DNA from: an uncultured Clostridia bacterium
GTDB lineage: Bacteria > Bacillota > Clostridia > Christensenellales > Borkfalkiaceae
DNA: 13,747 bases
Direction: 5' to 3'
Assembly (NCBI GenBank): GCA_959605945.1
Contig: CAUHGY010000046.1
Location: 1-13,747 of the forward strand
Shown here: piece by piece, positions 13,528-13,747 of the stretch
How positions within the stretch are numbered: the first letter of the stretch is position 1
Layout: every line of letters starts with the position of its first letter
Notes under the pieces: model-generated
Told to the model about the DNA's origin: nothing
The model's database searches: none
The model's input: only the letters and a program-made list of their open reading frames with translations
Program-made: the position numbers and the translations under genes

Positions 13528-13543
13528 TTTGACAATTGTCAAA
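13528..13543. promoter_or_regulatory. 16-bp perfect palindrome after the PH-domain gene
   Basis: TTTGACAATTGTCAAA is self-complementary. It lies 4 bp after the PH-domain stop and 27 bp before the -35 of the riboswitch promoter. It could be an operator, or a weak hairpin (6-bp stem, AATT loop) ending the upstream transcript. Confidence 0.45.
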
Positions 13544-13562
13544 AAATATTTTACAGACATAA

Positions 13563-13580
13563 AATATTGTTGACAATATT
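13563..13580. promoter_or_regulatory. Inverted repeat overlapping the -35 of the riboswitch promoter
   Basis: AATATTGT (13563-13570) and ACAATATT (13573-13580) flank TG; the right half overlaps TTGACA. A protein bound here would block RNA polymerase. It shares TTGACAAT with the palindrome at 13528-13543. Confidence 0.5.
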
Positions 13581-13598
13581 AAATTTTAGGTGTAAACT
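13570..13598 (+). promoter_or_regulatory. Promoter of the M-box riboswitch transcript
   Basis: TTGACA (13570-13575), 17 nt, TAAACT (13593-13598; 4 of 6 matches). RNA would start near 13605, shortly before the aptamer. Confidence 0.65.
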
Positions 13599-13616
13599 TA
13601 ACTTACAATTTATTGT

Positions 13617-13747
13617 CCGGTAGGTAAGGCTACCGCAGGGATACGGATTACTGCCGCGAAACGGTGGAGACACTGTCAGATGGTCAACAAACCACGTCGA
13701 AAACAAGGCGTGATTTAACGTAATTACACAGCCCTGCGGAGTTAAAG
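13617..13747 (+). ncRNA. M-box (ykoK) magnesium riboswitch, cut by the window edge
   Basis: The M-box senses Mg2+ and switches off Mg2+ transporter genes such as mgtE or mgtA when magnesium is plentiful. The sequence follows the family pattern in order: TAGGTAAGGCTACC with a GGTAG/CTACC hairpin (13619-13634), GGGATACG (13638-13645), ACTGCCG (13650-13656), TGGTCAACA (13681-13689), AACAAGGCGTGATTTAACG (13702-13720), a GTGATT/AATTAC hairpin, and GCGGAGTTAAAG at the end. CCGCAGGG (13633-13640) pairs with CCCTGCGG (13732-13739), closing the core. The expression platform and the regulated gene lie beyond the window. Confidence 0.85.

Noticed and set aside
13528..13547. Palindrome as a strong terminator of the PH-domain gene
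   Set aside because: The stem would be only 6 AT-rich base pairs and is followed by A, not T, on the plus strand; an operator role fits at least as well.
1..13747. tRNA, rRNA, CRISPR array, insertion sequence or phage gene
   Set aside because: I looked for T-loop motifs, regularly spaced repeats, transposase motifs and integrase motifs on both strands and found none that hold up.

Overview
The window (about 13.7 kb, moderate G+C, AT-rich intergenic spacers) looks like a chromosomal segment of an anaerobic Bacillota, probably an uncultured gut-type Clostridia. The grounds are near-consensus sigma-A promoters (TTGACA/TTGCAA-N17-TATAAT), Shine-Dalgarno sites of the AAGGAG/GGGAG type, hairpin-plus-T terminators, a lipoprotein with Listeria-Bacteroides repeats, a CpsB/CpsD phosphatase-kinase pair and an M-box riboswitch. 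Taxonomy is inference. I see no tRNA, rRNA, transposase, phage gene or CRISPR array.

Layout. (1) 1-219 is the 3' end of a plus-strand gene, probably a sialidase/BNR-type glycosidase, followed by a bidirectional terminator. (2) 491-3573 is a divergent pair: a cytoplasmic GH78-type alpha-L-rhamnosidase (minus) and an AraC-family regulator (plus), with a promoter for each in the 140-bp gap. This is a plant-glycan or rhamnoside use locus; the regulator mRNA appears to be leaderless. (3) 3588-6390 is a minus-strand cluster read from one promoter: a BY-type tyrosine kinase (CpsD-like), its PHP-type phosphatase (CpsB-like), an S51 peptidase and queH. A terminator whose loop holds the cpsB stop codon separates the first pair from the second. 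(4) 6650-7156 is a plus-strand DUF3795 cysteine-rich protein with its own strong promoter. (5) 7420-7944 is a minus-strand ferritin-like di-metal protein behind a structured leader, then a 600-bp gene-free stretch with a diverged repeat. (6) 8547-9776 is a minus-strand repeat lipoprotein with its own promoter, tightly abutting terminators of the next unit. (7) 10197-12350 is a minus-strand aconitase-family hydratase. (8) 12437-13064 is gene-free. (9) 13065-13523 is a small two-helix membrane protein with a PH-like domain. (10) 13528-13747 holds two palindromes, a promoter and most of an M-box magnesium riboswitch, whose gene (expected: a Mg2+ transporter) lies outside the window.

Most transcription units are single genes, each insulated by its own promoter and terminator; only the kinase/phosphatase/peptidase/queH set looks like an operon. 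I do not see a clear new multi-gene defence or mobile system. The observations most worth checking are the stop-codon-in-terminator arrangement at cpsB, the leaderless regulator, the structured leader of the ferritin-like gene, the kinase with unusual motifs and no adjacent activator, and the double-palindrome promoter ahead of the Mg2+ riboswitch.
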